Source of the DNA: Methylocystis suflitae
GTDB taxonomy: Bacteria > Pseudomonadota > Alphaproteobacteria > Rhizobiales > Beijerinckiaceae
Direction: 5' to 3'
DNA length: 64,000 bases
Assembly: GCF_024448135.1 (NCBI RefSeq)
Contig: NZ_JAMRYX010000041.1
Location: 1-64,000, forward strand
In this document: positions 47,032 through 55,388 of the stretch, piece after piece
Layout: each line of letters begins with the position of its first letter
Numbering within the stretch: position 1 is the first letter of the stretch
The notes under the pieces: model-generated
The model's input: only the letters and a program-made list of their open reading frames with translations
The model's database searches: none
What the model was told of the DNA's origin: nothing
Position numbers and translations under genes: made by a program

Positions 47032-47748
47032 ATGAGACAACGATCAAACTCAGAGTGGTTATTGGCCCTAAGGGCAGGCGACCAGAATCAGGCCGTTGCG
47101 CTGGCTGAGCTGCGTGAGCTCGTGCTCGGTGCGATCATCAAATTTCTTTCGCGAAATGAAACGCCCGGAGGCTCGTCGCTCGGCCACGATTTGCATCAAA
47201 CGGCGGAGGACTGCGCCCAGGAGGCCATTATCCTCATTCAGTCGAAACTCGAACAATTTCGTGGCGAGAGCAAATTTACGACATGGGCCTATTCGATCGC
47301 TGTTCGCGTCACTCTTGGGGAGCTTCGACGACGGCGCTGGCAAAAGGCGGCAGTGAATCGTGCGCGTCTTGGCGAAGATGTGCCGGTCTGGCCGACTGAT
47401 GCTCCAGAACCCGAGCGCAGTCTGGAACGGCGAGAAGCGTGGGCCTTGCTGGTCCGCCTTATTGAGAACTCTTTGACGCCGCTCCAGCGAAAAGCGCTTG
47501 TCGCTCACGCTTTTCAGGGCATGCCGCTTGATCTTGTCGCCGAGTGGCTCGGCGGCAATCGCAATAGCATATACAAGCTTATTCATGATGCACGAAAACG
47601 CCTTAAGGCCGCGCTGCTTTCCGAAGGCGTTACGCATCAGGATATCATAGCTACGTTCGACTCGTCCCGGCGCAAAACTTATCTCAGTGATGATGGTAAG
47701 ATTTTCCCGTCTCAGAGCGTCTCAAATACGGTTGAGTCCGGAAGCTAG
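47032..47748 (+). CDS. RNA polymerase sigma factor, ECF-like
   Basis: 238-residue sigma-70 family protein. Region 2 is visible in DLHQTAEDCAQEAIILIQSK, then FRGESKFTTWAYSIAVRVTL; region 4 in LIENSLTPLQRKALVAHAFQ followed by PLDLVAEWLGGNRNSIYKLIHDARKRL. A Lys/Ser-rich tail follows. No strong ribosome-binding site precedes ATG 47032. The gene at 47751 is a good candidate for its anti-sigma factor. Confidence 0.82.
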   Translation: MRQRSNSEWLLALRAGDQNQAVALAELRELVLGAIIKFLSRNETPGGSSLGHDLHQTAEDCAQEAIILIQSKLEQFRGESKFTTWAYSIAVRVTLGELRRRRWQKAAVNRARLGEDVPVWPTDAPEPERSLERREAWALLVRLIENSLTPLQRKALVAHAFQGMPLDLVAEWLGGNRNSIYKLIHDARKRLKAALLSEGVTHQDIIATFDSSRRKTYLSDDGKIFPSQSVSNTVESGS

Positions 47749-47750
47749 GA

Positions 47751-47996
47751 ATGAAACAAAAGGAATTTGCCCGCCTGCTCGATACGATCTTCGCCGCCAA
47801 AAGCGGGGAAGAGATGTCGTGCACGGATTATTTCGATAGTCTACCGCGCTACGTCGAGCTGGAAGCCTCCGGCTTGGACGCCGCCGCCACTCTCCCCGAG
47901 GTTCGTCACCACATGCATCAATGTCCCGAATGCGAAGAGGTGTATCTCGGCTTGCTGGCGCTAGTGCGCGCCGAAAAGGCGGCGGATGGCGCGTGA
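47751..47996 (+). CDS. zinc-finger anti-sigma factor candidate
   Basis: 81-residue protein with an H-x3-C-x2-C motif (HMHQCPEC, after RHH) in a helical context (LEASGLDAAATLPEVRHHMH), the pattern of zinc-binding anti-sigma domains. Unlike most it has no membrane helix, so it would be a soluble sensor. It begins 2 bases after the sigma factor stop, which supports the pairing. Confidence 0.65.
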   Translation: MKQKEFARLLDTIFAAKSGEEMSCTDYFDSLPRYVELEASGLDAAATLPEVRHHMHQCPECEEVYLGLLALVRAEKAADGA

Positions 47997-48214
47997 GGGG
48001 GCGCGATCGTTCCGGGGTTATCGGTGGAGTCAGTGGCAACAGAACGAATTTCATCACGCTTTTCTTATATGATTTGAATTTCCCGCGGGGCGCATTTCTC
48101 CCAAGCAAAAAAAATCCCGCCGGTCGAGGTAAGATTCTCCGCGCCGCGGCGTCTAAGAGACGTCCGAGCCGAAAAGTTGGCTCGCTAAGGTCGGCAACTG
48201 GGAGAACGCAAGGC

Positions 48215-48580
48215 ATGTCAAATCTCTACGAGCGCCTAGGGGGCGAGAACGCCGTTAATGCCGCAGTTGAGCTTTTTTATCGCAAGGTTCTCGCGGACGG
48301 TCGCATCGCGCAGTTTTTTGATGGCGTCGACATCGATCAGCAAATCGCCAAACAGAAATCATTCCTTACCATGGCGTTTGGGGGGCCAAATAATTACACG
48401 GGAGCCGACATGCGCAATGCGCACAAGCGTCTCGTCGCGAAGGGCCTCAATGATTCCCATGTCGACGCGGTCATCGAAAATCTGAACTACACGCTCCGTG
48501 ACCTTGGCGTGCCGGAAAAAGAGGTTAAGGAAGTCGCGGCGATTGCACATTCCGTTCGTGATGACGTCTTGAACCGTTGA
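48215..48580 (+). CDS. truncated haemoglobin (group I type)
   Basis: 121-residue 2-on-2 globin: LYERLGGENAVNAAVELFYR, FFDGVDIDQQIAKQKSFLTM, FGGPNNYTGADMRNAHKRLV (proximal His in AHKRL), LGVPEKEVKEVAAIAHSVRD. Binds O2 or NO. ATG 48215 follows GGGAGAACGCAAGGC. The next gene starts 5 bases after its stop and encodes a possible reductase partner, so a NO-dioxygenase or O2-delivery pair is an inference. Confidence 0.9.
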   Translation: MSNLYERLGGENAVNAAVELFYRKVLADGRIAQFFDGVDIDQQIAKQKSFLTMAFGGPNNYTGADMRNAHKRLVAKGLNDSHVDAVIENLNYTLRDLGVPEKEVKEVAAIAHSVRDDVLNR

Positions 48581-48584
48581 TCCG

Positions 48585-49532
48585 ATGCTGAAGTTCGAGG
48601 ATCGTTTGGTCGAACTCAGGCCGGGTGAAACTGTGCTTGAAGCGCTGGAGCGCGCCGGCATCGACGCGCCTTCGTCGTGCCGGTCCGGCAATTGTCAGAC
48701 GTGTCTGCATCGCGCGGTGGAAGGCGTTCCTCCGCCAGAGTCTCAAGTTGGATTGACACAGGGTCAGAAGGCGCTCGGCTTTTTTCTGCCCTGTGTCTGT
48801 TTGCCGACGTCGCCGCTGACGATTACGCGACCAGACAACGTCGGCGCGCGTCGGGACGCCGTCATTCGAGCGATTGAGCCGCTTGCGCCGAATGTGATCC
48901 GACTGCGTGTTGATGCGGATGATTTCGCGTATCGGCCAGGTCAGTTTCTCGAACTTGTCGTGGATGGCGATTTAAGACGTCATTACTCGCTCGCGAGCCA
49001 TCCCGAGGAGGATCCATTTCTCGAGATGCATATCCGACTACATGAAAATGGCCGAATGAGCCGACGGCTTGGAGAATTCAAGCCGGGCGATCGCTTGCAT
49101 GTCGCGGGTCCATCCGGGACATGCTTTTACGAAGGCGTTCACGCGGACCAGCGCCTGCTGCTGATCGGCGCCGGGACGGGTCTCGCGCCGCTCTATGGCG
49201 TGTTGCGAGACGCTCTGAAGCGGGGCCATCTCGGTCCAATCCGTCTTTACCACGGCGCACGCAGCCGTGATGGTCTCTATCTCGATGAAGAGCTGAAAGC
49301 GTTGAGCCGGACGCTAGCGCATGTCGATTACCGACCATGCCTGCTTGATCCAGATGCTCCGGCTGGAGGAGACGTTGCGGCGACAGCCCTGCACGCCGAG
49401 CAAGACGTCAAGGACTGCGCAATTTTTCTGTGTGGCGGCGAAAATCTGGTGAGACGGTTGAAGCGTGATTTCTTCATGCGCGGAGTCAGCATGAAGAACA
49501 TCCGATCGGATGCGTTCACGCCGTCGGGCTAA
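48585..49532 (+). CDS. 2Fe-2S/FAD oxidoreductase (plant-type ferredoxin + FNR)
   Basis: 315-residue electron-transfer protein. An N-terminal 2Fe-2S ferredoxin domain has CRSGNCQTCLHRAVEG with a later Cys in FFLPCVCL. The FAD domain has RRHYSLASHPEEDPFLEMHI, and the NAD(P)H domain has LLLIGAGTGLAPLYGVLRDA and IFLCGGENLVRRLKRDFFMR. Layout matches reductases of mono-oxygenases and of haemoglobins. The adjacency to the truncated globin (5-base gap) suggests it reduces that protein. Confidence 0.88.
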   Translation: MLKFEDRLVELRPGETVLEALERAGIDAPSSCRSGNCQTCLHRAVEGVPPPESQVGLTQGQKALGFFLPCVCLPTSPLTITRPDNVGARRDAVIRAIEPLAPNVIRLRVDADDFAYRPGQFLELVVDGDLRRHYSLASHPEEDPFLEMHIRLHENGRMSRRLGEFKPGDRLHVAGPSGTCFYEGVHADQRLLLIGAGTGLAPLYGVLRDALKRGHLGPIRLYHGARSRDGLYLDEELKALSRTLAHVDYRPCLLDPDAPAGGDVAATALHAEQDVKDCAIFLCGGENLVRRLKRDFFMRGVSMKNIRSDAFTPSG

Positions 49533-49566
49533 CATTGGCGGATCGATATGGGGCGACGTAGCAGCT

Positions 49567-49690
49567 TCAGGATTGACATATCCGTGACGCCGGCGCCAGC
49601 GTCAGCTTGAGGCCGAGCGCTTTGATGACTTTCAACACGGTCGCCAATCCAGGATACGGCGCCAAATGTCGAGAGCCATAGCCGTCACGA
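49567..49690 (-). pseudogene. remnant of HigA/Xre-type antitoxin (C-terminus)
   Basis: The short frame ends YPGLATVLKVIKALGLKLTLAP, the closing helix of COG3636-type addiction-module antidotes (typically ...PSFATVLKVLRALGLKL). The N-terminal helices and HTH are missing; the upstream part of the frame overlaps the RES toxin gene in another frame and has no homology. Read as a decayed gene fragment. Confidence 0.55.
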
Positions 49691-50215
49691 CGTCCACGAG
49701 GATTGATCCGCGGGAAGGTCACGAAGCGGATCGAGCGCCGCGACTCTCGTCTTTCCTTCGATATTCCAGCACCACAGGACCAGGTTGAAACCTGCGGCCT
49801 GAATTGAGGGAACGCGAATCCCATCGACATTTTCTCGCAGCAAGCGTTCGGCGATCGCCCATGTCGGAGGCGCCCGTTTCTCGACAAAGGCGATATATTG
49901 CCATGGCGCGCGCAAGGCTGCGGCGTCGACGCCCAATGTTAGAAGGGTTCGCGCGTCGGCGAGGTCGGCGATCCGCTCGCTTTGTACGTCGTAAGCGCAG
50001 AGGGTTCCCGGTCGGATGCCGAGATCCTGCTCATATTCGGCGACCGCCGTCGAAAACTCTTCCGACATATAGAGAGCTGGCATGCCGGGAGAATTGAATC
50101 GTCCGCCGCGCAATGCCGCTCCGGCGCCGCTCAAGGGGTCGTGCGCCCATTTAGGCGCGAGCATTCGCCAATAGCGGCGGGCGATCGCAATCGTCCGCAC
50201 GCGCTTGGCCGTCAC
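49685..50215 (-). CDS. RES-domain toxin
   Basis: 176-residue RES-domain protein, the toxin half of RES/Xre modules that deplete NAD+. The R-E-S signature is visible: YWRMLAPKWAHDPLSGAGAA and GGRFNSPGMPALYMSEEFST, with the Glu in AVAEYEQDLG. The start is GTG 50215; GTG-A overlaps the antitoxin stop, so translation is coupled. Confidence 0.88.
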   Translation of the reverse strand: MTAKRVRTIAIARRYWRMLAPKWAHDPLSGAGAALRGGRFNSPGMPALYMSEEFSTAVAEYEQDLGIRPGTLCAYDVQSERIADLADARTLLTLGVDAAALRAPWQYIAFVEKRAPPTWAIAERLLRENVDGIRVPSIQAAGFNLVLWCWNIEGKTRVAALDPLRDLPADQSSWTS

Positions 50216-50574
50216 GCGTAGGCACCCTCGCGCAAGAGGTCGAGATGAGTGAGAACGGCGTCGCTATGGCCGGCGGCGACCAGTTCCTCGGCGGTTTGCC
50301 CATCGAAACCGGCCAACGGTTGGTGCTTGAACCAGACGATCGCGCGGCCCTGTTCGCCGCCGAGAAGTTCGGTTGCAGTGGTAATAATACGGGCGATGTC
50401 GCCGAGGCGTTCTTGCACCACCGGCGAATCGGGATGTTGGGCGAGGGTGTTGCGGTGGACCTTGGCCAAGCGGGCGATCTTGGCGAGCGGCACATGCAGA
50501 GCCTCGCTCACGCGCTGCGGCGAAATGAAACCGCCGCGCCGGTCAGTCACTTGGTCAAGGAAGGCGCTGAGCAT
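50212..50574 (-). CDS. Xre/MbcA/ParS-type antitoxin
   Basis: About 120 residues, the antitoxin partner of the RES toxin. The HTH is in GGFISPQRVSEALHVPLAKI and the C-terminal toxin-binding DUF2384 region in VQERLGDIARIITTATELLG, GFDGQTAEELVAAGHSDAVL. ATG 50574 is chosen as it precedes the homology directly; the frame is open to 50727. It probably represses its own promoter. Confidence 0.82.
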   Translation of the reverse strand: MLSAFLDQVTDRRGGFISPQRVSEALHVPLAKIARLAKVHRNTLAQHPDSPVVQERLGDIARIITTATELLGGEQGRAIVWFKHQPLAGFDGQTAEELVAAGHSDAVLTHLDLLREGAYA

Positions 50575-50751
50575 CCCGGAACGGTCCTGTGCATGAGATA
50601 GGCGATATATGCATATTTCACGCCCAATTTCAAGGCCGTCAACGATTGCTGCCGCGCTACTAACGTGGATCAGGCCGCGACGGCTGTCGTTCTCAGTTTG
50701 CCGGCTTCGGGGCGTTGTTAAGGCCACAGAGCGCTGGCGCGCGCATAGCGC

Positions 50752-51477
50752 TCATGGGGGATTTCCGCCTGGCTTCTGGCCGAATTTGAACTGCTGCGTG
50801 AAGCCCCATGGCTTCGCGGTTTCGACAAATTCGGCGGGGGTTTGTTCAATCTTCAGCGCGTCGCGCGAGATCGTTTGCCCCCAACCTTTGCTCGGCGACT
50901 GACTGATGCTCTCGATATAGCTGACGAGGTCCCAGATAATTTCGTCGGACAGCGTCCCGCCCCAGGCTGGCATGCCATTGGGTCGACCATGATAGATGCT
51001 GAGATAAATGTTCACCGGCGCGCCGCCGTAAATGAAGATGCGATTGCTCAGCGCGGGACCCATCCCGCCGCCCCCATTCGCCGCGTGGCAGCCGACGCAG
51101 TTGAAGGTGTTGAAATAGGACATGCCGCGCTGCAGCGCTTGCGGGTCTCCCTCGACAGGATTGACGATCGCGGGAGGCGCCGGCGGATCGCCGGGCAGGA
51201 GCGTCGTCACAGGCGCGCGAAGATATTTCTCGCTTGCCGGATAAAAGCCGATCGCGGGCGCGGGTTTCTCTTTGGTCGATTGTGTGTCGGATATCTCTGG
51301 CGATTGCGGCGTCGGCGTTGGCGCTGGCCGAGCGGATGGTGGTGGCGCAGGCTCCGGTTGCTTTCGCGGCGGCGCTGTGCGCCCGACAGGATGATGCGTT
51401 CGCGCGAATGCGGATTCGACCGATACGCAGCCCAACGTCAGAGTTAGCGCAACGGCGGCGTAGGGTCGCAAGCGCAT
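50752..51477 (-). CDS. cytochrome c of the alcohol dehydrogenase (XoxG-like)
   Basis: 241-residue secreted cytochrome c. A signal (MRLRPYAAVALTLTLGC) and a long Pro-rich linker precede one haem site CVGCHAANGGGGMGPALSNR, with a probable axial Met in GRPNGMPAWGGTLSDE. It is the third gene after xoxF- and xoxJ-like genes, the position of XoxG/MxaG, so it should accept electrons from the dehydrogenase and pass them to a terminal oxidase. Confidence 0.82.
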   Translation of the reverse strand: MRLRPYAAVALTLTLGCVSVESAFARTHHPVGRTAPPRKQPEPAPPPSARPAPTPTPQSPEISDTQSTKEKPAPAIGFYPASEKYLRAPVTTLLPGDPPAPPAIVNPVEGDPQALQRGMSYFNTFNCVGCHAANGGGGMGPALSNRIFIYGGAPVNIYLSIYHGRPNGMPAWGGTLSDEIIWDLVSYIESISQSPSKGWGQTISRDALKIEQTPAEFVETAKPWGFTQQFKFGQKPGGNPP

Positions 51478-51487
51478 CGGCGTTGTC

Positions 51488-52300
51488 CTAATCTGCGGGC
51501 TCTCGCACGGAAGGGACGCCGAAGCTGGCAAGCAGCGCCGCGATCTCAGCGCCTTTGCGTTGGAGAACCTCATCGAGTTTCCGCTTGAGCGCATCGTCGC
51601 CTTTGCGCACGCCCATGGCGATGGCGAAAGTGAATTTGAGAGGCGCAAATTGCCGCGTCTCCGCGATCGGAGTCACGCGCAGCGGCACGGGGGAGTTAAG
51701 AGCGGCGTAGCCGGCGAGGGGTCCCCATGCGGCGGCGACGTCGACATCGCCTTTTGCAACCGCCTCGATCAGACGGGCCGGCGGCGAATCCTGGCGATAA
51801 TCGCCATAGAGCGTGAAGCCGACGACGTTCTCGACGATGCCGAGCTCGCCAAGCGCATGCGCAGGCGGCGTGTTCATCCCATCGTCGCCAATCAGGTGCA
51901 CGCCGATCTTCAATGTGCGCAGAGTGGGGTCTTCCAGCGACGAGATGGCGATGCCCCGGTCGGCGCGCGACACGAAGACATAGCTCGATCGGTAATAGGG
52001 ATGTGTCGTTTCGACGAGGTCATATTGCGCAGGCACGCCGATGATCACGTCACAAAGGCCAGACTTTAGCGTGTTGCGGACGAAGCCGCGCCGCTGCGCC
52101 CACCAGAAATAGGAAACCGATTTTCCGAGTTCGCGCGCAACGAGCTGGGCAAGCTTGTTTTCAAATCCACGCTCCTGCGAATCCGAGAAAGGCAAATTGT
52201 TTGGATCGGCGCAGACTCGCAGATCATCGGCGCGTGCGCCCAGCCCCGCGCAGACTGCAAAAGCAAGGGTGAGGAGGCGTCCGGCCGGATGGCGCTTCAC
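51488..52300 (-). CDS. XoxJ/MxaJ-like periplasmic binding protein
   Basis: 270-residue periplasmic solute-binding-type protein with a signal peptide (LTLAFAVCAGLGARAD). It opens LRVCADPNNLPFSDSQERGF, as quinoprotein-associated family 3 binding proteins do, and continues GLCDVIIGVPAQYDLVETTH, and VDVAAAWGPLAGYAALNS. XoxJ/MxaJ is thought to help activate or load the PQQ enzyme. Its ATG overlaps the dehydrogenase stop. Confidence 0.85.
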   Translation of the reverse strand: MKRHPAGRLLTLAFAVCAGLGARADDLRVCADPNNLPFSDSQERGFENKLAQLVARELGKSVSYFWWAQRRGFVRNTLKSGLCDVIIGVPAQYDLVETTHPYYRSSYVFVSRADRGIAISSLEDPTLRTLKIGVHLIGDDGMNTPPAHALGELGIVENVVGFTLYGDYRQDSPPARLIEAVAKGDVDVAAAWGPLAGYAALNSPVPLRVTPIAETRQFAPLKFTFAIAMGVRKGDDALKRKLDEVLQRKGAEIAALLASFGVPSVREPAD

Positions 52301-54195
52301 GGTGGGCCTCCGGACTTCGCAGGAACGCCATCAAACCGCTGCGTCGCCTCTTTGCCGAGAGAGAAAACCAGCAGCGTTCCGCCGCCGACAGTGTAGAGCG
52401 GCAAATCCTGCGACGCGCCGGTGAAGCCTAATGCGCCATTGCGCACGCGGGGATCGACTTCGGCGTTGGCGACGACCCCAGGCCAGCCGCCGACGCCAGA
52501 AAGGATGGCGACATATTGGACGCCGTCATTGCCGACGAAGGTGACCGGCTGTCCAATGATGCCTGACGGCGCGCGAATTTGCCAAAGCAATTTGCCCGAT
52601 CGCGCATCGACGGCTTTAAACATCCTGTCCATCGTGCCGTAGAAGGCGACGTCGCCCGCCGTGACCAGCGCGCCGCTCCAGACGAGCTGATTTTCCGTTA
52701 TGGACCAGACCTTGGCGCGTTTGACCGGGTCCCAGGCCATGAACTCGCCGCGGTGGCCTCCAGGGCCCGCGTACATATCGACCGTGGCGCCAACGAAGGG
52801 CGTGCCGGCGATGTAGCTCACTTCGCTCGTCTTGAAATTCGCGCAAAGATGTTGGTGCGGCACATAGAGAAGCTTGGTTCGCGGCGACCAGGCAGTGGGT
52901 TGCCAGTCCTTGGCGCCCGGCGGCGCGGGACAGATATTCTCGATCGTCTTGTTGAGTGCGGGTTTGAACGCCTCGTTAGGTTCGATGCGGCCTGTCTTCA
53001 GGTCAACACCCTTATAGACCGTGATCGTCTCGTATGGATCGGCTGAGAGAACCTCGCCGGTCTCGCGATCCATGACATACATGTAGCCGTTGCGGCCGGG
53101 ATGAATGAGCGCTTTACGCTGCGCGCCATTGATCTCCAAATCGACAAGCACATTCTCGTTGATCTCGTCATGGTCCCAAAGATCGTGCGGACTGACCTGA
53201 TAAGCCCATTTCGCCATGCCGGTGTCGGCGTCGCGTGCGAAAATGGTGCTTGTCCAGAGATTGTCGCCGGGCCGCTGATTGGAGTTCCAGGGGCCCGGAT
53301 TCGCCGTGCCGTAATAAACGAGATTGAGGGTGGGATCGTATGAAAGCCAGCCCCAGACCGTGCCGCCGCCAGTCTTCCACCGATCGGACGGCCAGGTATC
53401 GACGCCGCGATCCTTTCCTTTCATCCAATCGTAAAAGGGCTTGAAGTCCGGGCCAATCAGCACCTCGGAATCAGGGCCAGTCGAGTGGGCGCGCCAGACG
53501 ATCTTGCCAGTGTTCTGATCGATTGCGGTCAACCAACCTCGAACGCCCATTTCGCCGCCGCTGTTGCCCGCGAGCACTTTTCCTTTGATCGCGAGCGGCG
53601 CCATGGTGATCGTCTCGCCAAGATTGATGTCGCCGAGCTTTGTCACCCACAATTCGACGCCCGTGCGCGCGTCAAGCGCGACCATGTGATTGTCGAGCGT
53701 GTTGAGAAAGATCTTGCCATTATCGTAGGCGAGGCCGCGCGTCACCACATCGCAGCAGGCGACGCCCTTCGCCGCGAGATCAGGCTTCGGCGCATAGGAC
53801 CATTTGAGTTCGCCCGTCGCGGCGTCGAGCGCAAAGACCTGATTGGGACGCGGGCCGTCATAGGGCGCCGCGACATAGAGAACGCCATCTATGATAAGCG
53901 GCGCCGCCTCCTGTCCGCGATCAACGCCAACCGAAAACGACCACGCAAGTTTCAATTGAGCGACGTTCTCGGCGTTGATCTGGTCGAGAGCGCTGTAACG
54001 CGTATTGGCGTAGTCGCGCGAGGCGATCGGCCAGTTCTTTTGATCGGCTGCGAGCTCAGAAAGATTGGGCTGCGCCGAAGCGGCGAGGGGCGCAAAAAGG
54101 CACAGCAAGAATCCGAAGCGCAAAGAGCCCCAACGCCGAGACGCCTGATAACACGTTGGACGATGCACAAACTTTGAGGGAGGCAATGGCGACAT
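52297..54195 (-). CDS. PQQ-dependent alcohol dehydrogenase, XoxF-like (lanthanide type)
   Basis: 632-residue periplasmic quinoprotein with an eight-bladed propeller. Signal peptide ends SAQP. The vicinal disulphide is GVACCDVVTRG (Cys147-148). Metal/PQQ ligands by alignment with methanol dehydrogenases: Glu215 (GGEMGVRG), Asn299 (TANPG), catalytic Asp341, and Asp343 in WDHDE. The second Asp, which is Ala in calcium enzymes such as MxaF, marks lanthanide-dependent types. Tryptophan-docking motifs (TWPSDRWKTGGGTVWGW) are typical. Divergent from the caa3 oxidase genes. The exact substrate (methanol, ethanol or other) is not determined. Confidence 0.87.
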   Translation of the reverse strand: MSPLPPSKFVHRPTCYQASRRWGSLRFGFLLCLFAPLAASAQPNLSELAADQKNWPIASRDYANTRYSALDQINAENVAQLKLAWSFSVGVDRGQEAAPLIIDGVLYVAAPYDGPRPNQVFALDAATGELKWSYAPKPDLAAKGVACCDVVTRGLAYDNGKIFLNTLDNHMVALDARTGVELWVTKLGDINLGETITMAPLAIKGKVLAGNSGGEMGVRGWLTAIDQNTGKIVWRAHSTGPDSEVLIGPDFKPFYDWMKGKDRGVDTWPSDRWKTGGGTVWGWLSYDPTLNLVYYGTANPGPWNSNQRPGDNLWTSTIFARDADTGMAKWAYQVSPHDLWDHDEINENVLVDLEINGAQRKALIHPGRNGYMYVMDRETGEVLSADPYETITVYKGVDLKTGRIEPNEAFKPALNKTIENICPAPPGAKDWQPTAWSPRTKLLYVPHQHLCANFKTSEVSYIAGTPFVGATVDMYAGPGGHRGEFMAWDPVKRAKVWSITENQLVWSGALVTAGDVAFYGTMDRMFKAVDARSGKLLWQIRAPSGIIGQPVTFVGNDGVQYVAILSGVGGWPGVVANAEVDPRVRNGALGFTGASQDLPLYTVGGGTLLVFSLGKEATQRFDGVPAKSGGPP

Positions 54196-54401
54196 GGTTC
54201 GCCCCGCATTCGCAACGGTATCGGAGGTAGAGCCGGCGACAAGCGGGGCAAGCGTCGCCCTTCATTGGCGCCGATGACAACCGCAGACGCGGGAACATAG
54301 CCGTTGCAGCTGCGTTACTCACTCGCAAACCATAACACTTTGACGAATCCATATGGGCGCCAGCGTGATCTTAGCCTTGATGGGCCTGGGGTAATATCGC
54401 C

Positions 54402-55388
54402 ATGCCAGCGGCGCGCAGCTTATTTGTCGTCGGCATATCCGGCGCTCTCGCCGGCTGCAGCGATCGGCAGTCGGCGCTCGCGCCCCATGCCGCCGAAGCG
54501 CAAGATTTGCTCTGGCTCACTGTGTTGTTCATCGTCCTCCTCGGCGCGATCTGGCTGATCGTCATGATCGCATTGGCGATCGCCATGTTGCGCCGTCGAG
54601 ACGACAACGCGAAACCAAGTGAGCGCGTCGCGAGCGTCGTCATTTCTATTTGCGCCGGCCTGACGGGTCTCATCGTCATCGGTCTCACCGTCGTAAGCTT
54701 CGCTGGACAGCGCGAGATGCAACGCCGCGAGTCGCCTCTTCTCGTCCGCATCATCGGACATCAGTGGTGGTGGGAGTTGCGCTACGCCGACGATGGTCCA
54801 AATTCGTCTTTCGTCACGGCGAATGAGCTTCGTCTTCCCGCCGGCCGCGACGTTGTTTTGAATTTGGAGTCCGCCGACGTCATCCATAGCTTCTGGGCGC
54901 CAAACCTTGCGGGGAAAAAAGACCTGATCCCCGGCCGAGTGAACGAGCTGAAAATTCGCGCGCCTTTGGCGGGCGTCTACCGCGCGCAATGCGCCGAGTT
55001 TTGTGGATTGCAGCACGCCCATATGGGCCTCGACGTTGTCGTCGAAAATCCCGACCGCTTCGAGGAATGGCGCGTGGGCCAGGCCACCTCCGGCCGCGCG
55101 CCGCAGACTGAAGAGCAAAGGTTCGGGCAGGACGTCTTTCTGACCCGCGCCTGCTTCATGTGCCACGCCATCCGCGGGACCAAGGCCGACGGCTTGGCGG
55201 GTCCCGATCTGACCCATTTCGCGAGCCGCAGGACGCTCGCCGCCGCGCTTTTGCCGAGAACGACGGGCGCGACCGCGGGTTGGATCGCCGACCCGCAGCA
55301 ACTCAAGCCGGGGGCGCATATGCCGCGTCTCGCTCTATCGCCGAAGGAGCTCAACGCCGTCGTCGCTTATTTGGAGAGCTTGGAGTGA
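54402..55388 (+). CDS. coxB: caa3-type cytochrome c oxidase subunit II with fused haem c
   Basis: 328 residues. A lipoprotein-like signal (GALAGC) and two membrane helices are followed by the CuA domain (VRIIGHQWWWELRY, SADVIHSFWAPNLAGKKDLI, YRAQCAEFCGLQHAHMGLDV with all CuA ligands), then a C-terminal cytochrome c domain (RACFMCHAIRGTKADGLAGP, Met in GAHMPRLAL). The fused haem c makes this caa3 type, taking electrons directly from soluble cytochrome c. Stop overlaps the next GTG start. Confidence 0.94.
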   Translation: MPAARSLFVVGISGALAGCSDRQSALAPHAAEAQDLLWLTVLFIVLLGAIWLIVMIALAIAMLRRRDDNAKPSERVASVVISICAGLTGLIVIGLTVVSFAGQREMQRRESPLLVRIIGHQWWWELRYADDGPNSSFVTANELRLPAGRDVVLNLESADVIHSFWAPNLAGKKDLIPGRVNELKIRAPLAGVYRAQCAEFCGLQHAHMGLDVVVENPDRFEEWRVGQATSGRAPQTEEQRFGQDVFLTRACFMCHAIRGTKADGLAGPDLTHFASRRTLAAALLPRTTGATAGWIADPQQLKPGAHMPRLALSPKELNAVVAYLESLE

